Source: Maniola hyperantus | Lineage: Eukaryota > Arthropoda > Insecta > Lepidoptera > Nymphalidae | Length of the DNA stretch: 64,000 nt | Direction of reading: 5' to 3' | Assembly: GCF_902806685.2 (NCBI RefSeq) | Contig: NC_048562.1 | Location: 620,001 to 684,000 of the forward strand | Shown: positions 43,420-55,070 of the stretch, piece after piece | Numbering within the stretch: the first letter of the stretch is position 1 | How the letters are laid out: every line of letters starts with the position of its first letter | Position numbers and translations under genes: made by a program | Notes under the pieces: generated by a model | Seen by the model: the letters and a program-made list of their open reading frames with translations, nothing else | Databases searched by the model: none | What the model was told of the DNA's origin: nothing

Positions 43420-43900
43420 CAATTGATTACGTTTCAAAGTCAAATGATTTATTCAAAATAGGTAATAAATAACTCTTTTTGAACGGTCAGATGTTGGAAC
43501 ACTAAGATATAGTGGTGATAATTATTACGCAAACTTAAAACTAAAGTTACGAGGGTTCCAAACGCGCCCACGTCTGAGAAGAGCCCACAACAAACTCAGC
43601 CGGGTATTCTTTTTATTATCACCACTGACGTTTCATGACGTAGTCCCGAACAAATGTACCGCCGACAGTACTCGCACTAACGGGGTTTTCTGCAATCTGG
43701 ACTATATCAAGAAGTTTCAAGACACAACCGTCGGCCCAGCTGGCGCTACTGAGCAAAACCAACCATCTCCACCTCCCTACACAACCCTACACAACACACC
43801 GCTCCCGTACGGAGTAAAATAGAGGTTTGAAATTTGTGTATGAAAATAGCCCACGCAGACGAAGTCGCCAGCATAAGTCAGTATCTTATAATCTCCAGCT
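43420..43900 (-). mobile_element. LINE 3' tail and unclassified repeat
   Basis: tagtggtgataatta, gagggttccaaacgcgccca, tctgagaagagcccacaaca match 63840-63930. It is followed by gcaatctggactatatcaag and cgtcggcccagctggcgcta, which recur at 44087. Confidence 0.55.
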
Positions 43901-43904
43901 AGTC

Positions 43905-44078
43905 TGTGGCCCTACCGCGGTTGTTTGACAGCTACAATGTCACGATCGCAATCATCTGTGATTGGTTAATGCTCGCTCACTATTGGCTACAATGCATTGT
44001 TGCAACAAGAATCGCACAAATTCAGCCAATCAGAACAATTGAGATTGTAATAATGATTGATGCAGGTTTTAGACAATC
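43905..44078 (+). mobile_element. N-family MITE
   Basis: ggttgtttgacagctacaat to attgatgcaggttttagaca. Confidence 0.7.
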
Positions 44079-44084
44079 GCCCTG

Positions 44085-44215
44085 CTGGACTATATCAAGA
44101 AGTTTCAAGATACAACCGTCGGCCCAGCTGGCGCTACTGAGCAAAACCAACCATCTCCCTTAGGTCGAGCCTACACAACACACCGCTCCCGTACGGGGTA
44201 AAATAGAGGTTTGAA
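44085..44215 (+). repeat. Second copy of the 43690-43825 segment
   Basis: tggactatatcaagaagttt, cgtcggcccagctggcgcta, gagcaaaaccaaccatctcc, caccgctcccgtacgg, gtaaaatagaggtttgaaa in the same order. Confidence 0.75.
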
Positions 44216-44601
44216 AAGAGATTGCCCATTTTCTTAGGAGCTTTGGGCCCCCCCTAATATAATTGTTATGTCACCATGGTTTAAATTTTATTTTGTAGAC
44301 AAATAATTAACTCTTTATATTCTGCAAACGATTTTTATTTATTCACCCTGGTTATAAAGAAATCTTATTTTTTATATTGCTGATATTGAGGTTATATTTA
44401 ATTAATACTTCTTCAAAATAAATGCATGTTTACGATTCTAACTGTAATTGTGGATATTTTCAATAATAGAATGAAAAAAAGTCGTTATAAAACATAATCG
44501 TAAAAAAATAACACATTTAAAAAAAAATAATTTAAGTTTTGACACGACGCCACAAAAGAGGGCCCGGTTCCCGGTTCGGCCGAGGTTCACGGGCGATCTC
44601 C

Positions 44602-44675
44602 TTTGTGTATGAAAATAGCCCACGCAGACGAAGTCGCCAGCATAAGTCAGTATCTTATAATCTCCAGCTAGTCTA
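44602..44675 (+). repeat. Second copy of the 43832-43900 segment
   Basis: tgtatgaaaatagcccacgc, gacgaagtcgccagcataag and tcttataatctccagctagt are identical to 43832-43900. Confidence 0.75.
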
Positions 44676-44890
44676 GGTTGGGGTTGAGATTGGCTGAAAT
44701 TCGGTCGACAGTACATTATCATTGTTGACATAATGGACCTCGTACAAGATTACGTCAGTTAAAGTTACCAAATGTCTGTAACCAATTAAATAGAGCCGAG
44801 GTCGCGAGCGACGTAGCGTGTGCACTAGTACACGTTTCCATTGTCTTTACACGTCTTACGTCAGCCGCATAAAGCCGGATTCGATTTTCT

Positions 44891-45231
44891 GACGACCTCC
44901 CTGGCGCAGTGGTGAGCGCTGTGGTCTTAATAGTGGGAGGTCCCGGGTTCGATTCCTGGCAGGGGTTTGGAATTTTATAATTTCTAAATTTCTGGTCTGG
45001 TCTGGTGGGAGGCTTCGGCCGTGGCTAGTTACCACCCTACCGGCAAAGCCGTGCCGCCAAGCGATTTAGCGTTCCGGTACGATGGCGTGTAGAAACCAAA
45101 GGGGTATGGGTTTAATAAAAACTGCCATACCCCTTCCAGGTTAGCCCGCTATCATCTTAGACTGCATCATCACTTACCACCAGGTGAGATTGCAGTCAAG
45201 GGCTAACTTGTTTCTGAATAATAAAAAAAAA
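44891..45231 (+). mobile_element. SINE-B, tRNA-derived, full length
   Basis: Head gacgacctccctggcgcagtgg (A box) and ggttcgattcc (B box), body ttcggccgtggctagttacc and gcgatttagcgttccggtac, tail caggtgagattgcagtcaag and (A)n. Reference copy for the family here. Confidence 0.85.
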
Positions 45232-45649
45232 TGTGTTTGTGTAAATGTCATGCTTATATTTGAATTTTATCCAGCCTCTAACCTATAGCATGCGTTTAGC
45301 AGTTATTGGCTTCTATTATGTTGAAACAGTATTTTAAGCAATAGTCTACACTATTCATAAGTTCAGAACATATAGAAGTTAATGAGATTTAATGATATAA
45401 TTATTTATCTGGGTTATTTAATGGGTAGGTATTTATGGCTGCAGCAAACTATAATAAAATAATTACTTATTTATGTAAATAACTTTCCATGTTTAATGAA
45501 AAAAAATCACTAACGATATCACAGACAAAACGTACTAATGTAATATTGTTCGTCTGTGGCAATATAAGTGAGTAAACCGCTCAGCGTAATGCCTGCATCA
45601 TAAGGGCAAACAAACAAAAAGTATGGTGACCCCGTAGCTCGAGTCCTTA

Positions 45650-45810
45650 AAACTTGCATCAATCATCATTCCAATCGCCATTGTTGTGATTGACTGAATT
45701 TATAGCATTCTTGTTGCAACAACGCATTGTAGCCAATAGTGAGCAAGCCTCAACCAATTGGAGGTGATTGCGATCGCGACATTGTAGATGTCATTCTACC
45801 GCAATCAAAT
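45650..45810 (-). mobile_element. N-family MITE
   Basis: aaaacttgcatcaatcatca to tcgcgacattgtagatgtca. Confidence 0.65.
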
Positions 45811-45859
45811 CGCTGATGTCCTCACATCTGTAAAAACTAATTGAGGATTTTTATTTAAG

Positions 45860-46440
45860 TAATTTTAATCGTTGAGAGCTCTGCACTCGAAAGTGTAGAC
45901 GAGAATATATACCTAGGACACACAATCCAGTTGGGTAGGTCCAATTTCGAGAAAGAGGTCAACCGCCGAATCCAACTCGGTTGGGCAGCGTTCAGGAAGC
46001 TTCGAGATGTCTTCTTGTCCAAAATTCCTCAGTGCTTGCAGACCAAAGTCTTCGAACAGTACGTGTTGCCAGTGATGACATAAGGATCCGAGACATGGTC
46101 GCTAACTATGGGCCTCATAAGAAAGCTCAGAGTCACTCAGCGGGCGATGGAGAGAGCTATGCTTGGAGTTTCTTTACGTGATCAAATCAGAAATGAGGAG
46201 ATCCGTAGGAGAACTAGAGTAACCGATATAGCTCAACGGGTTGCGAAGCTGAAGTGGCAATGGGCAGGGCACATAGTTCGTACAACCGATAGACGTAGCG
46301 TTGGAAGACCCCACTAGGTGGACGGACGACATCAGACGAGTCGCAGGGAGCCGCTGGATCCAGGCGGCGCAAGACCGTGGCGTGTGGAAGTCCCTACAAG
46401 AGACCTATGTCCAGCAGTGGACGTCTATTGGTTGATGATG
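45860..46440 (+). pseudogene. RTE-like LINE, 5'-truncated
   Basis: Encodes the RT C-terminal region in shifted frames: YLGHTIQLG-like start, then MGLIRKLRVTQRAMERAMLG, RTRVTDIAQRVAKLKWQWAG and GHIVRTT, RRSVGRPH. 3' end catgtgg-type aagtccctacaagagaccta, then (GATGAT) tail. No palm domain. Confidence 0.75.
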
Positions 46441-46639
46441 ATGAATTTTTTCATTAAAATCGTTTGACAAAAATAAATTGTGTTGTATGTAGACAATGGA
46501 GACAGTGCGCCGCGCTCGGCTGCTTACTTTCACTGCATTGAGTGTTCCGTACGATTCGATGCGTGGATGAACCGACGTGGGATTTTATACACATCTTCCA
46601 AACATTAGACTACTCATCATCTATTAGACTCATCAACAT

Positions 46640-46735
46640 AAGACTACTCCTAGCACAAGCTTGACGCTTAGTTGGAGAGGAAAGGGGAATATCAGTCATT
46701 TAACATGGCTAATATTCTTAAAAAAAAAAACTATG
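46640..46735 (+). mobile_element. SINE-A tail
   Basis: ctcctagcacaagcttgacg, cttagttggagaggaaaggg, atttaacatggctaatattc and (A)n; no tRNA head. Confidence 0.65.
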
Positions 46736-46789
46736 TGTGCCTTCTTCCTAACGAAGTTTGACGATCATTTTTAGGGTTCCGTACCTCAA

Positions 46790-47222
46790 AAAAAAACCGG
46801 CCAAGTGCGAGTCAGGCTCGCGCAACGAGGGTTCCGTACTACAGTTGTATTTTTTCGACATTTTGCACAATAATTCAAAAACTATGATGCATAAAATAAA
46901 TAAAAATCTGTTTTAGAATGTACAGGTGAAGGCTTTTCATATGATACCCCACTTGATATAGTTATCTTACTTCGTAAATTGACAATACTTATTATTAGTT
47001 CATGACCACAATTTAATTTTTTTTGTGTGATGTAACCACAAATTCACGGTTTTCAGATTTTTCCCCGAATGTCAGCTATAAGACCTACCTACCTGCCAAA
47101 TTTCATGATTCTAAGTCAACGGAAAGTACCCCGTAGGTTTTTTGACAGACCGACAGACAGAAAGATAGACAACAAAGTGATCCTTTCAGGGTTCCGTTTT
47201 TCCTTTTGAGGTACGGAACCCT
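46790..47222 (-). mobile_element. G-family element, complete
   Basis: aaaccggccaagtgcgagtc to tttgaggtacggaaccctaa. Confidence 0.75.
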
Positions 47223-47224
47223 AA

Positions 47225-48470
47225 TAGGATCTCTTCGTTGTCTGTCTGTTCGTCTATCCATTTGTTTGTCGTGTCGTAGGTTGAAAACCTATGGGTAGTA
47301 TTTCCCGTTGACCCTAGGGGCCCTTGTTTTGACAAAACTTGTATGAAAATGTCAAAACAATATTGAAACGGTGGTAGTACCCCAGTTCATTGTCGATATG
47401 CTTCTCCAAAAACTAAATCAAGCCTCCAAATAATGGTTGCGCCTCACGTTAGCGTTTGACAGTTATGCAACGTGACAGACAGACGGACGGATACGTGATT
47501 TGCATGCGTCTCGAGACCTACATTCGAAGTGCGTTTGAAAAATATAACGGTCCGCCATTTTAGGTTTTAGACCTTTTGTTTTAAAGTTTTGGCTTGGCTA
47601 CAGACTGATAGTAGGGGAGCCAAAAATGCTAAATACGGATTTACTCGAGCGTCGTGGGGACCTATTGGATTGTGAAGATTAGGTGCAAAAAAGAAAAAAG
47701 GTTATATAATGTACAGGTTTTCAAAAATGTAAAAAAAATATAGTCACAAAGAAATACTCGAGCGCTTTAGATAATAATAGTGTAAATTGCTTTTTTATCG
47801 TAAAAATATTTATCTGCCGGTTTGCAAGGTGGGGGTGGTCGTACGAAGGGGTAGAAGGGGGCGCTCCATCTAAGCATTATAACTTCCCACCAGGTCTAAT
47901 TGCAGCCAAGCGCGAGTCTATAAATTTAAAAAAGAAAAGAAAAAATAGAACCAAAAATATTTATCGATAGTTTCAAAAAACTGACGCAATTTGGACGCAA
48001 CCAAAAGTCATGGCTGATTTTTGAAACTTTGTGACTCTCCCATATCCTTGTCACGCTCAAATTGTCTGATCAACGAAATGCACACTTTTCTGCATCCTTG
48101 TCTTAATCTGACGCGCTCGAGTAAACTCCAAAATCCCCTCTTGGGACCTTAATAATGGGTGTGCATAGTGATGTATTTCATTGATTTGAATTAAATGGTT
48201 TTTTTTTAAATTTCAAATGTAAATTATCGGTGAAAGACAATCATATGGGCAAGGTTCAAAATACCGTTATACCTTGGCCTGAATTACGATTTAAAAAAAT
48301 TAAATACTTTTTAATAACCTATAATACAGATATTGTATTCAGGCAACGTATAGCTTGTATAGATAAGGCTTGAGGACTCATTACATAGAACCTTATATGT
48401 TGAGACCTATTAGCCTACATGCCACCAGGTTAATGTGTGACCTTCATAGGTCAGCCTTATTATGGTTACA
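47225..48470. other. No gene seen
   Basis: A partial G 5' end (about 47222-47320) is followed by sequence without recognised repeats or coding frames. Confidence 0.4.
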
Positions 48471-48474
48471 AGCC

Positions 48475-48800
48475 TCCGCTGTCCGTCCGTCCGTCTGTCT
48501 GTCAGCGGACTGTATCTCGTGAACCGTAATAGGTCCAACTCTACCAACTGCCATCGGCGGTGTTCCCACTAGATTACAACATAGGGGTATTCAAGGGGCG
48601 GACCAACAAATTCCTAAAAGGCCGGCAACGCATCGGCGGCTCCTCTGGTGCTGCAAATGTTCATGGGCGGCGGTAATCACTTAACATCAGGTGACCCGCC
48701 TGCTCGTTTGCTCGCTATATCTATTTAAAAAAAAGGTAAACACTTAGTTGAAATTTTCACTGAATATGTATTCTTATTGCCGCTATAACACCAAGCCAAC
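48475..48800 (+). mobile_element. W repeat split by an X element
   Basis: ggactgtatctcgtgaaccg...ccaactctacc and, after the X copy (48545-48735), gaaattttcactgaatatgt...gccgctataacacc. The uninterrupted order is seen at 58890-59060. Confidence 0.6.
48545..48735 (+). mobile_element. X element, near full length
   Basis: cggcggtgttcccactagat to tgctcgctatatctatttaaaaaaa. Confidence 0.65.
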
Positions 48801-49190
48801 ATCGGCCCACTACTGAGTACGGGTCTCTTCTCAGAATAAGAAGGTTTAGGCTGCGTTTCCACTGACGTGGAGCTGGGCGGATTGGAGCGCAGCGGAGCGA
48901 ATCACAGTGCTTGAAATCCCCATTCCACATCAGTGGAAACTGTGTAACCTCCGTTCCGCTCCACTCCGCCCAGCTCTGCGTCAGTGGAAACGCACGCTAA
49001 ATATCACATGCTTTAACGGTGAAAGAAAACATCGCGAGGTTACCTGCATGCCAGAGTTCCGCATAATATTCTCAAATGTGTGTGAAGTCTACCAATCCGC
49101 ACATGACCAGCGTGGTAGACTATGACTAAAACCCTTTTCACTCTGAGAGGAGACCCGTGCTCTGTAGTGAGCTGAAGATGGGTTGATCAT
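48800..49190 (-). mobile_element. SINE-C sequences interrupted by a MITE
   Basis: cactactgagtacgggtctc at the left and ttaacggtgaaagaaaacat...ctgagaggagacccgtgctc at the right; the MITE is at 48850-48999. Confidence 0.55.
48850..48999. mobile_element. GC-rich hairpin MITE
   Basis: ggctgcgtttccactgacgt / gcgtcagtggaaacgcacgc with ggagctgggcgga / tccgcccagctc and gcagcggagcg / gttccgctcc arms. TA flanks. Confidence 0.75.
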
Positions 49191-49245
49191 CATATTCATG
49201 ATATTTAAGCGTTAGGCATTTGCAAATATTTTCTTTAGCAGCTAA

Positions 49246-49540
49246 ATCTCTACATAGCATAAAATAAAGTCGCTTCCCGCTGTCTGTATGAATGAACGCG
49301 TAGATCTTTTAAACTTCGCAACGGATTTTAATGCGGTTTTCACCAATAGATAGAGTGATTCAAGAGGAAGGTTTACAGTTATAGTTTAATTCTCAAAAAA
49401 TTAGAGATCCCTAGAGAAATCGAAATAATGTGAATTAGGTCGGAAAAAATCTCATTTGAGAGTTTCCGAGGCGATGACACCTCAATGGCACCACATTAGT
49501 ATCTACATTGCCCCCATGCGAAGCCGGGGCGGGTCGCTAG
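49246..49540 (+). mobile_element. Lep1-like Helitron element
   Basis: tctctacatagcataaaata to GAAGCCGGGGCGGGTCGCTAG and T. Confidence 0.7.
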
Positions 49541-49707
49541 TATGTTTACAATAGGTACTTTTAGTGCCGTGAGGTAGTCAAGACCTACCTATAGACTTTC
49601 GAGTGACAAAAGTGTTGCAATACTTGTCTGACCCCGATAGCTGAATGATAGATAGGTTTTGTAACGCAACTTATGTATTGGCTGGTAATGACTTTGTTTA
49701 TATACTA

Positions 49708-50505
49708 CTAGCTTATGCTCGCGACTTCGTCCGCGTGGACTACAAAATTTCAAAACCCTATTTCACCCCCCTAGGAGTTGAATTTTCAAAAATCCTTTCT
49801 TAGCGGATGCCTACGTCATAATAGCTATCTGCATGCCAAATTTCAGCCCGATCCGTCCAGTAGTTTGAGCTGTGCGTTGATAGATCAGTCAGTCATTCAG
49901 TCAGTCAGTCAGTCAGTCACCTTTTCCTTTTATATATATAGATTAGCTAGTGCTCGCGACTTCGTCCGCGCGGATTGCACAAAATTCGATGCCCTATTTT
50001 ACTCCCTTTGGGGTTGAATTTTCAAAAATCCTTTCTTAGATGCCTACGTCATAATAGCTATCTGCATGCCAAATCGCAGCCCGATCCGTCCAGTAGTTTG
50101 AGCTGTACGCTGATAGATCAGTCAGTCAGTCACATTTTCCTTTTATATATTTAGACTAGCTTATGCCCGCGATTTCGTCCGCGTGGAGTAAACAGAATTT
50201 AAACCCCTATTGTACACCCTTAGGGTTGATCTTTCACAATGAGATTTTAACATAAAATATGTCATGCTGCTAATTGCATAAATATTAACTACAAAACTTC
50301 AAACTTCAAAACTGACTGACTTTCATACAAACTTCAAAACCCTATTTTACCCCTTTAGGGGTTGAATTTTAAAAAACCCTTTCTTAGCGGATGCCTACGT
50401 CATAGTAGCTATCTGCATGACAAATCGCAGCCCGGTCCGTCCAGTAGTTTGAGCTGTGCGTTGATAGATCAGTCAGTCAGTCAGTCACCTTTTTATTTTA
50501 TAGGT
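49708..50505 (-). mobile_element. Tandem array of M-family copies
   Basis: Three to four reversed copies back to back: 49708-49943, 49947-50154, 50156-50235 (broken) and 50320-50505. Each begins with CTAG and a hairpin and runs toward (CAGT)n and ttttatat. Confidence 0.75.
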
Positions 50506-50664
50506 ATTTTTAAATTACAGATGCCCGCCACTTCATTTGCGTAGACTTAGATTATTAAAAATCAAGTGGGAACTCTTTGATTTCCCGGAATAAAAGTAGA
50601 CAATGTGAAAGTTAGACATCAATAAATAAGTTAAAAAAAAATTGCTCATGTTTACACTGATTTT

Positions 50665-50960
50665 CGGTCTGATGGGACGCCTAGGCCGTGGTTAGTTGTG
50701 TAGGCACCACCAAGCGATTTAGCGTTCCGGTACGATGACGTGTAGAAACCAAAGAGATATGGGTTTAGTAAAAACTGCCATACCCCTTCCAGGTTAACCC
50801 GCTTCAAGTGGAAGAAGCGCTGAAATAACCAGCTATTAGTTTTAAGATGTGATGTGTGGCACAGTTTTGAAAATAAACGTCTTTTCTTTCTTTCTTTCTT
50901 TCTTCCATCTTAAACTGCATCATCACTTGCCACCAGGTGAGATTGCAGTCGAATAAATAA
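50665..50960 (+). mobile_element. SINE-B split by a LINE tail
   Basis: gatgggacgcctaggccgtg...ttccaggttaacccgctt, then the insertion 50807-50912, then ccatcttaaactgcatcatc...gagattgcagtc. Confidence 0.65.
50807..50912 (+). mobile_element. Very short LINE 3' end inside SINE-B
   Basis: tagttttaagatgtgatgtg, gcacagttttgaaaataaac and a (TTTC)n tail. cttc is at both joints. Confidence 0.55.
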
Positions 50961-51434
50961 GTAGGTATAGTCGGCGTCCAACTAAGAACAATATTTCACT
51001 GAGCATCGAGAAATGCAGTGTCGTGCGCACGCATACCTTCTGGACACGACACAAAGGGTAGAATACATTATAGCCAGACAAGTTAACTATCTCTACGCAC
51101 GCAGCATGGTAATTTGAGAGAATAAATAATCACTTGCAAAATGCTACACAGGAAAAAGAATGAAATATTACTTCGTAAGGACAGGGCCATTAAACAAGCA
51201 AAATGGCACCGACTCATTGGTCCTAAAATGTTTATTTAGGACCAATGCAACCTCAGTGACGTCTGGATTTCAAACGGGTCGTTCATTAGTGTCTAAGAGA
51301 TGACGCTGATTTATCTGGTTCCAAAACCGTGAAAAATTTTGTTCGCTTGGGCATATCTTGTCATTTATCGATGTACACAGGAAAATGAATGAAACGTTAT
51401 TTTTATAAAAGCCTTTTCCTAGTTTATTTATTTA

Positions 51435-51610
51435 TTCAGATACAAGTTAGCCCTCGACTGCAATCTCACCTGGTGGAAAGTGATGATGCACTAAGATGGA
51501 AGCCTTACACCAAACCAGACTAGAAAAAAATTATGAAATTCCAAGTCCCTGACCCAGACCTTCCATTAACAAGACCACAGCGCTTGCCATTGCGCCAGGG
51601 AGGTACCGTC
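51435..51610 (-). mobile_element. SINE-B, degraded
   Basis: tcagatacaagttagccctc to ccattgcgccagggaggtac; middle deleted. Confidence 0.65.
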
Positions 51611-52320
51611 GAAAAATTGAAAATTATTACGATTGTTAGATATATTTTATTTTTTTATTTTATTTTATTTATTAGGAACACATACGTAAAACACATATTT
51701 TACATTTACTTTATCATTTATACACAAACACTGATATATGTATCGATAATAAGTGTACATAACATTTGCAATTATCGTGTCAAGTAAAAAAGAACTAATA
51801 TTATGACTAATATATATTGTCGTCTAAACCTCATATCATAAATTAGGTATCATATAACTGATGTCAATCTATTCAAAAAATATCATAAACGTGTAATTTT
51901 ATGGAAAAATTTGTCATTTAAACAGTCATAAACTAATAAAATCGTCATAAATAACCGAAAATCTCAATGTATAGTAATTTAATATACTTGTCATCTTAAC
52001 ATAATATAAAATATACACCTAAATAAAATGCCAAATACTAATTAAATACACTGTATTAATTCAATATTTTCCATTGCATATAGTACAACTTTTACATTCA
52101 ACCCTTTTTAACCGACTTCAAAAAAAGGAGGAGGTTCTCAATTCGTCGGAATCTTTTTTTTACGGTGTCGATTCTCCGACGCCATGTTTTTCTCTCCCCA
52201 ATATTCCAAAAAAGGTTCTTCAACAGCCCCTTTTCCAATATGTTTCTTTTTTTAATAATCCATATTACATCTCTGGATTCTAGCGTTTTGATCTACAAAG
52301 CAATTATCTTTTTATTTTAA
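51611..52320. other. No gene seen; AT-rich
   Basis: No coding frame or clear repeat. accgacttcaaaaaaaggag near 52110 is a word common in insect repeats. Confidence 0.4.
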
Positions 52321-52322
52321 AG

Positions 52323-52583
52323 TAGCTTATGTTCGCGACTTCGTACGCGTGGACTACACAAATTTCAAACCCCTATTTCACCCCCTTAGGGGTTGAATTT
52401 CCAAAAATCCTTTCTTAGCGGATGCCTACGTCAAAATAGCTATCTGCATACCAAATTTCAGCCCAATCCATCCAGTAGTTTGAGCTGAGCGTTGATAGAT
52501 CAGTCAGTCAGTCAGTCAGTCAGTCAGTCAGTCAGTCAGTCAGTCAGTCAGTCAGTCACCTTTTCCTTTTATATATTTAGATT
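52323..52583 (-). mobile_element. M-family element with expanded (CAGT)n
   Basis: About 14 CAGT units (52500-52557), the longest in the window. Confidence 0.8.
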
Positions 52584-52940
52584 AAAATACTTAGCAAAGG
52601 TAATGTAGCTTACAATAGTTTACATAAAATATTTAGGTATTGTGTATTACAACTTTGCAACAGTTTTGTTCCGTACCTCAAAAACTCATTAATAATTTGT
52701 GTCAACAATAAAATTAGAACCATTTCACCACGGATCCCCAAAGCTACTGATGACAAGATAAACAGTTGTATTAGTGCCCTATTGTGGTCATAACCCGACG
52801 GAAATATCGGTGTAACCTCTCTTACATAAAGGTTGCATAACGGACTTAAGTTGGTCACCAGAACAAGTATTGTGTTTTGTTTATTGTATTATAACTATAT
52901 ATAGCCTATAATCTATAGCTTCTTGTTTCTTTTAAAGCGC
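52584..52940. other. No gene seen
   Basis: No repeat or coding frame recognised. Confidence 0.4.
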
Positions 52941-52944
52941 AACG

Positions 52945-53060
52945 CTCACCTGCATGCGCACCACGAGAAAATTTTAGTTTTATTTAGTCTTATTTGTATG
53001 AAAAAACACGAGATAATGCGTAGACAAAATTTTCTCGCGGGGCGCATGTTAGACCCTGGA
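52945..53060. mobile_element. D MITE, uninterrupted copy
   Basis: catgcgcaccacgagaaaat / attttctcgcggggcgcatg with acgagataatgcgtagac inside. It shows what 5588-6642 looked like before the LINE inserted. Confidence 0.7.
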
Positions 53061-53232
53061 GTAGTTTTTTTTTAAAATCCATTATAGGCAAACGCTTGAC
53101 CACAATCACACCTGATAGAAAGTGATGATGCGGCCTTACATCCCGGTGAAGGACATAGGCTACTTTTTATCCCGGAAAATCAAATCATTTATTCAAATAA
53201 GGTATCAATAGTACACTTTTTAATCACTAACC

Positions 53233-53604
53233 ATATTAAAAATGCGAAAGTGTGTTTGTTTGGTGGTTTTTCCTTCAATCACGTCTCAACGGAGCAACGG
53301 ATCGACATGATTTTTTGCATGGGTATAGTTTAAGATCTGGAGAGTGACATAGTGGCTAATTCCGTTGTACACAATCTCTAAACTAAACTAAAATGGCACG
53401 TCTAAATCTATTGCTATCCTTTTCATAATTTTGCTTTTGGAAAAGGATAGCACTAGATTTAGACCTGTTAATTTAGTTTAGTTTAGAGATTGTGTACAAG
53501 AGAATCGGCCCCATTGGCTACTTTTTATCCCGGGAAATACAAGAGTTCCCACGGGATTTTCAAAAACCTAAATCCACTCGTACGAAGTCGCGGGCATCAG
53601 CTGC
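53233..53604 (+). mobile_element. H-family element split by a MITE
   Basis: atgcgaaagtgtgtttgttt...gagagtgacata and, after the MITE, ggctactttttatcccggga...tcgcgggcatcagctg. Confidence 0.7.
53346..53509. mobile_element. Hairpin MITE inside the H element
   Basis: gttgtacacaatctctaaac / gtttagagattgtgtacaag, with gatttagac / gtctaaatc and ggatag arms. The outer ends ggctaattc / gaatcggcc are also inverted. Confidence 0.8.
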
Positions 53605-53617
53605 TAGGCTATATTTT

Positions 53618-53656
53618 ATTTTCAAGCACCCGTGCGAAGCCGGGGCGGGTTGCTAG
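53618..53656 (+). mobile_element. Lep1-like 3' end only
   Basis: cacccgtgcgaagccggggc and gggttgctagt. Confidence 0.6.
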
Positions 53657-53937
53657 TTACGTTGTAATAGCGAGAGATTTGAATCTAGAACCTCAACAGG
53701 TCACCACGTACCATCTAGATTGCATTATCACTCACCATCAGGTGGTATCGTGATCAAGCGAATTCAGTTCAGGATATTATTTAACACTTAGTATGTTATA
53801 TAATAGTCTAGCACGATTTAATAAGTGTGCTTGTCAAAAAGTAATACGCATTTCGAAAGGAAGAAATAACTATAAACAGATTGTTTGCCAAGCTACCGGA
53901 CCAATGAGTCAAATAATTGATGGATTATATTCATGAA

Positions 53938-54122
53938 TAGGTGATGCCCGTGACTTCGTCCGCGTGTATTTAGGGCTTTTTAAAAATCCCGTGGGAGCTC
54001 TTAAATTTTCCGGAATTAAAAGTAGCCTATGTCCTTCCCCGGGATGTAAGCTAACTCTGTATTAAACTTCATCAAAATTGGTTAAACTGTTGGGCCGTGA
54101 GCGAAACCACGAGCGTTAGCTA
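53938..54122 (-). mobile_element. H-family Helitron-like element
   Basis: taggtgatgcccgtgacttc to gttgggccgtgagcg. Confidence 0.6.
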
Positions 54123-54189
54123 GTAAATTAATTTTACACAATTATTAAATAAGCTAACCTATTTGTTTTATTATTTTATATTATACTAC

Positions 54190-54400
54190 GAGTAGCTTAT
54201 GCTGGCGACTTCGTTCGCGTGGACTACATAAATTTCAAACCCCCAATTTAACCCACTTAGGGGTGGGATTTCGTAAAATCCTTTTTTAGTGGACACCTAC
54301 TCTTTACAAAGAACACAACCTCCTTTCATGTCTATGACCCGCGGTTTTGGCTGTGCGTTGATTTATAAGTTAGGACTTCGAATTTTATATATACAGGTTT
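54190..54400 (-). mobile_element. M-family, decayed
   Basis: gtagcttatgctggcgactt, cacttaggggtgggattt, ggctgtgcgttgattta. Confidence 0.5.
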
Positions 54401-54805
54401 TTAAATAAGCCAGCACAAAGCAAATAAGTAACACCTATTTCCCTATATTTTGTCTTTGTCTGTTTTAAATTGTTTCTTCGCATGTTATTATGTCAGAATA
54501 TTTTGTATCAGAAAAGAGCTCTATGTCATCCCCTAGGCGTGTTACTTGTTGATTTATTTTAAGTTTATTTGCTGACCTCCTACAGTCTATTAATATGCAG
54601 TCATCTAGATAAGTATAATATATTGATTGTATTATTCTAATTTGACCTCTATAATACATAATCATAAGGTGCAATCTTTAAAAACTTGTTATGCCAAATT
54701 AAACTATAGTACTTTACAAATAGAGGTCATTCAGAAAATATTTTTTTATGTAACAACTCGATAATCAATATATTATGTAGATTTTATACTAATGTTTCTA
54801 ATATT

Positions 54806-55070
54806 TTTAGGGTTCCGTACCTCAAAAGGAAAATTGGAATCGTTTTGTTGTCTGTATGTCTGTCTGTCTGTCTGTCAAGAAACCTACAGGATACTTCCCG
54901 TTGACCTAGAATCATGAAATTTGGCAGGTAGGTAGTTAGGTCTTATAGCAGGCATTCGAGGACCGTTCGAGCATTCGACCTACCCTAAAAACGGAACCCT
55001 TATAGGATCACTTTGTTGAATCCTGTAAGGGTTCCGTTTTTCCTTTTGAGGTACGAAACCCTAGAAACCT
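54806..55070. mobile_element. Two G-family 5' ends facing each other
   Basis: Plus copy from tttttagggttccgtacctc to gcaggcattcgagga, then a minus copy ending gttccgtttttccttttgag and gtacgaaaccctag. Confidence 0.6.

Noticed and set aside
44891..44965. tRNA gene
   Set aside because: Same reasoning: tRNA-like head of SINE-B, repeated at 56331, 16139 and 51435.
52500..52560. CRISPR-like direct repeats
   Set aside because: Plain (CAGT)n without spacers.
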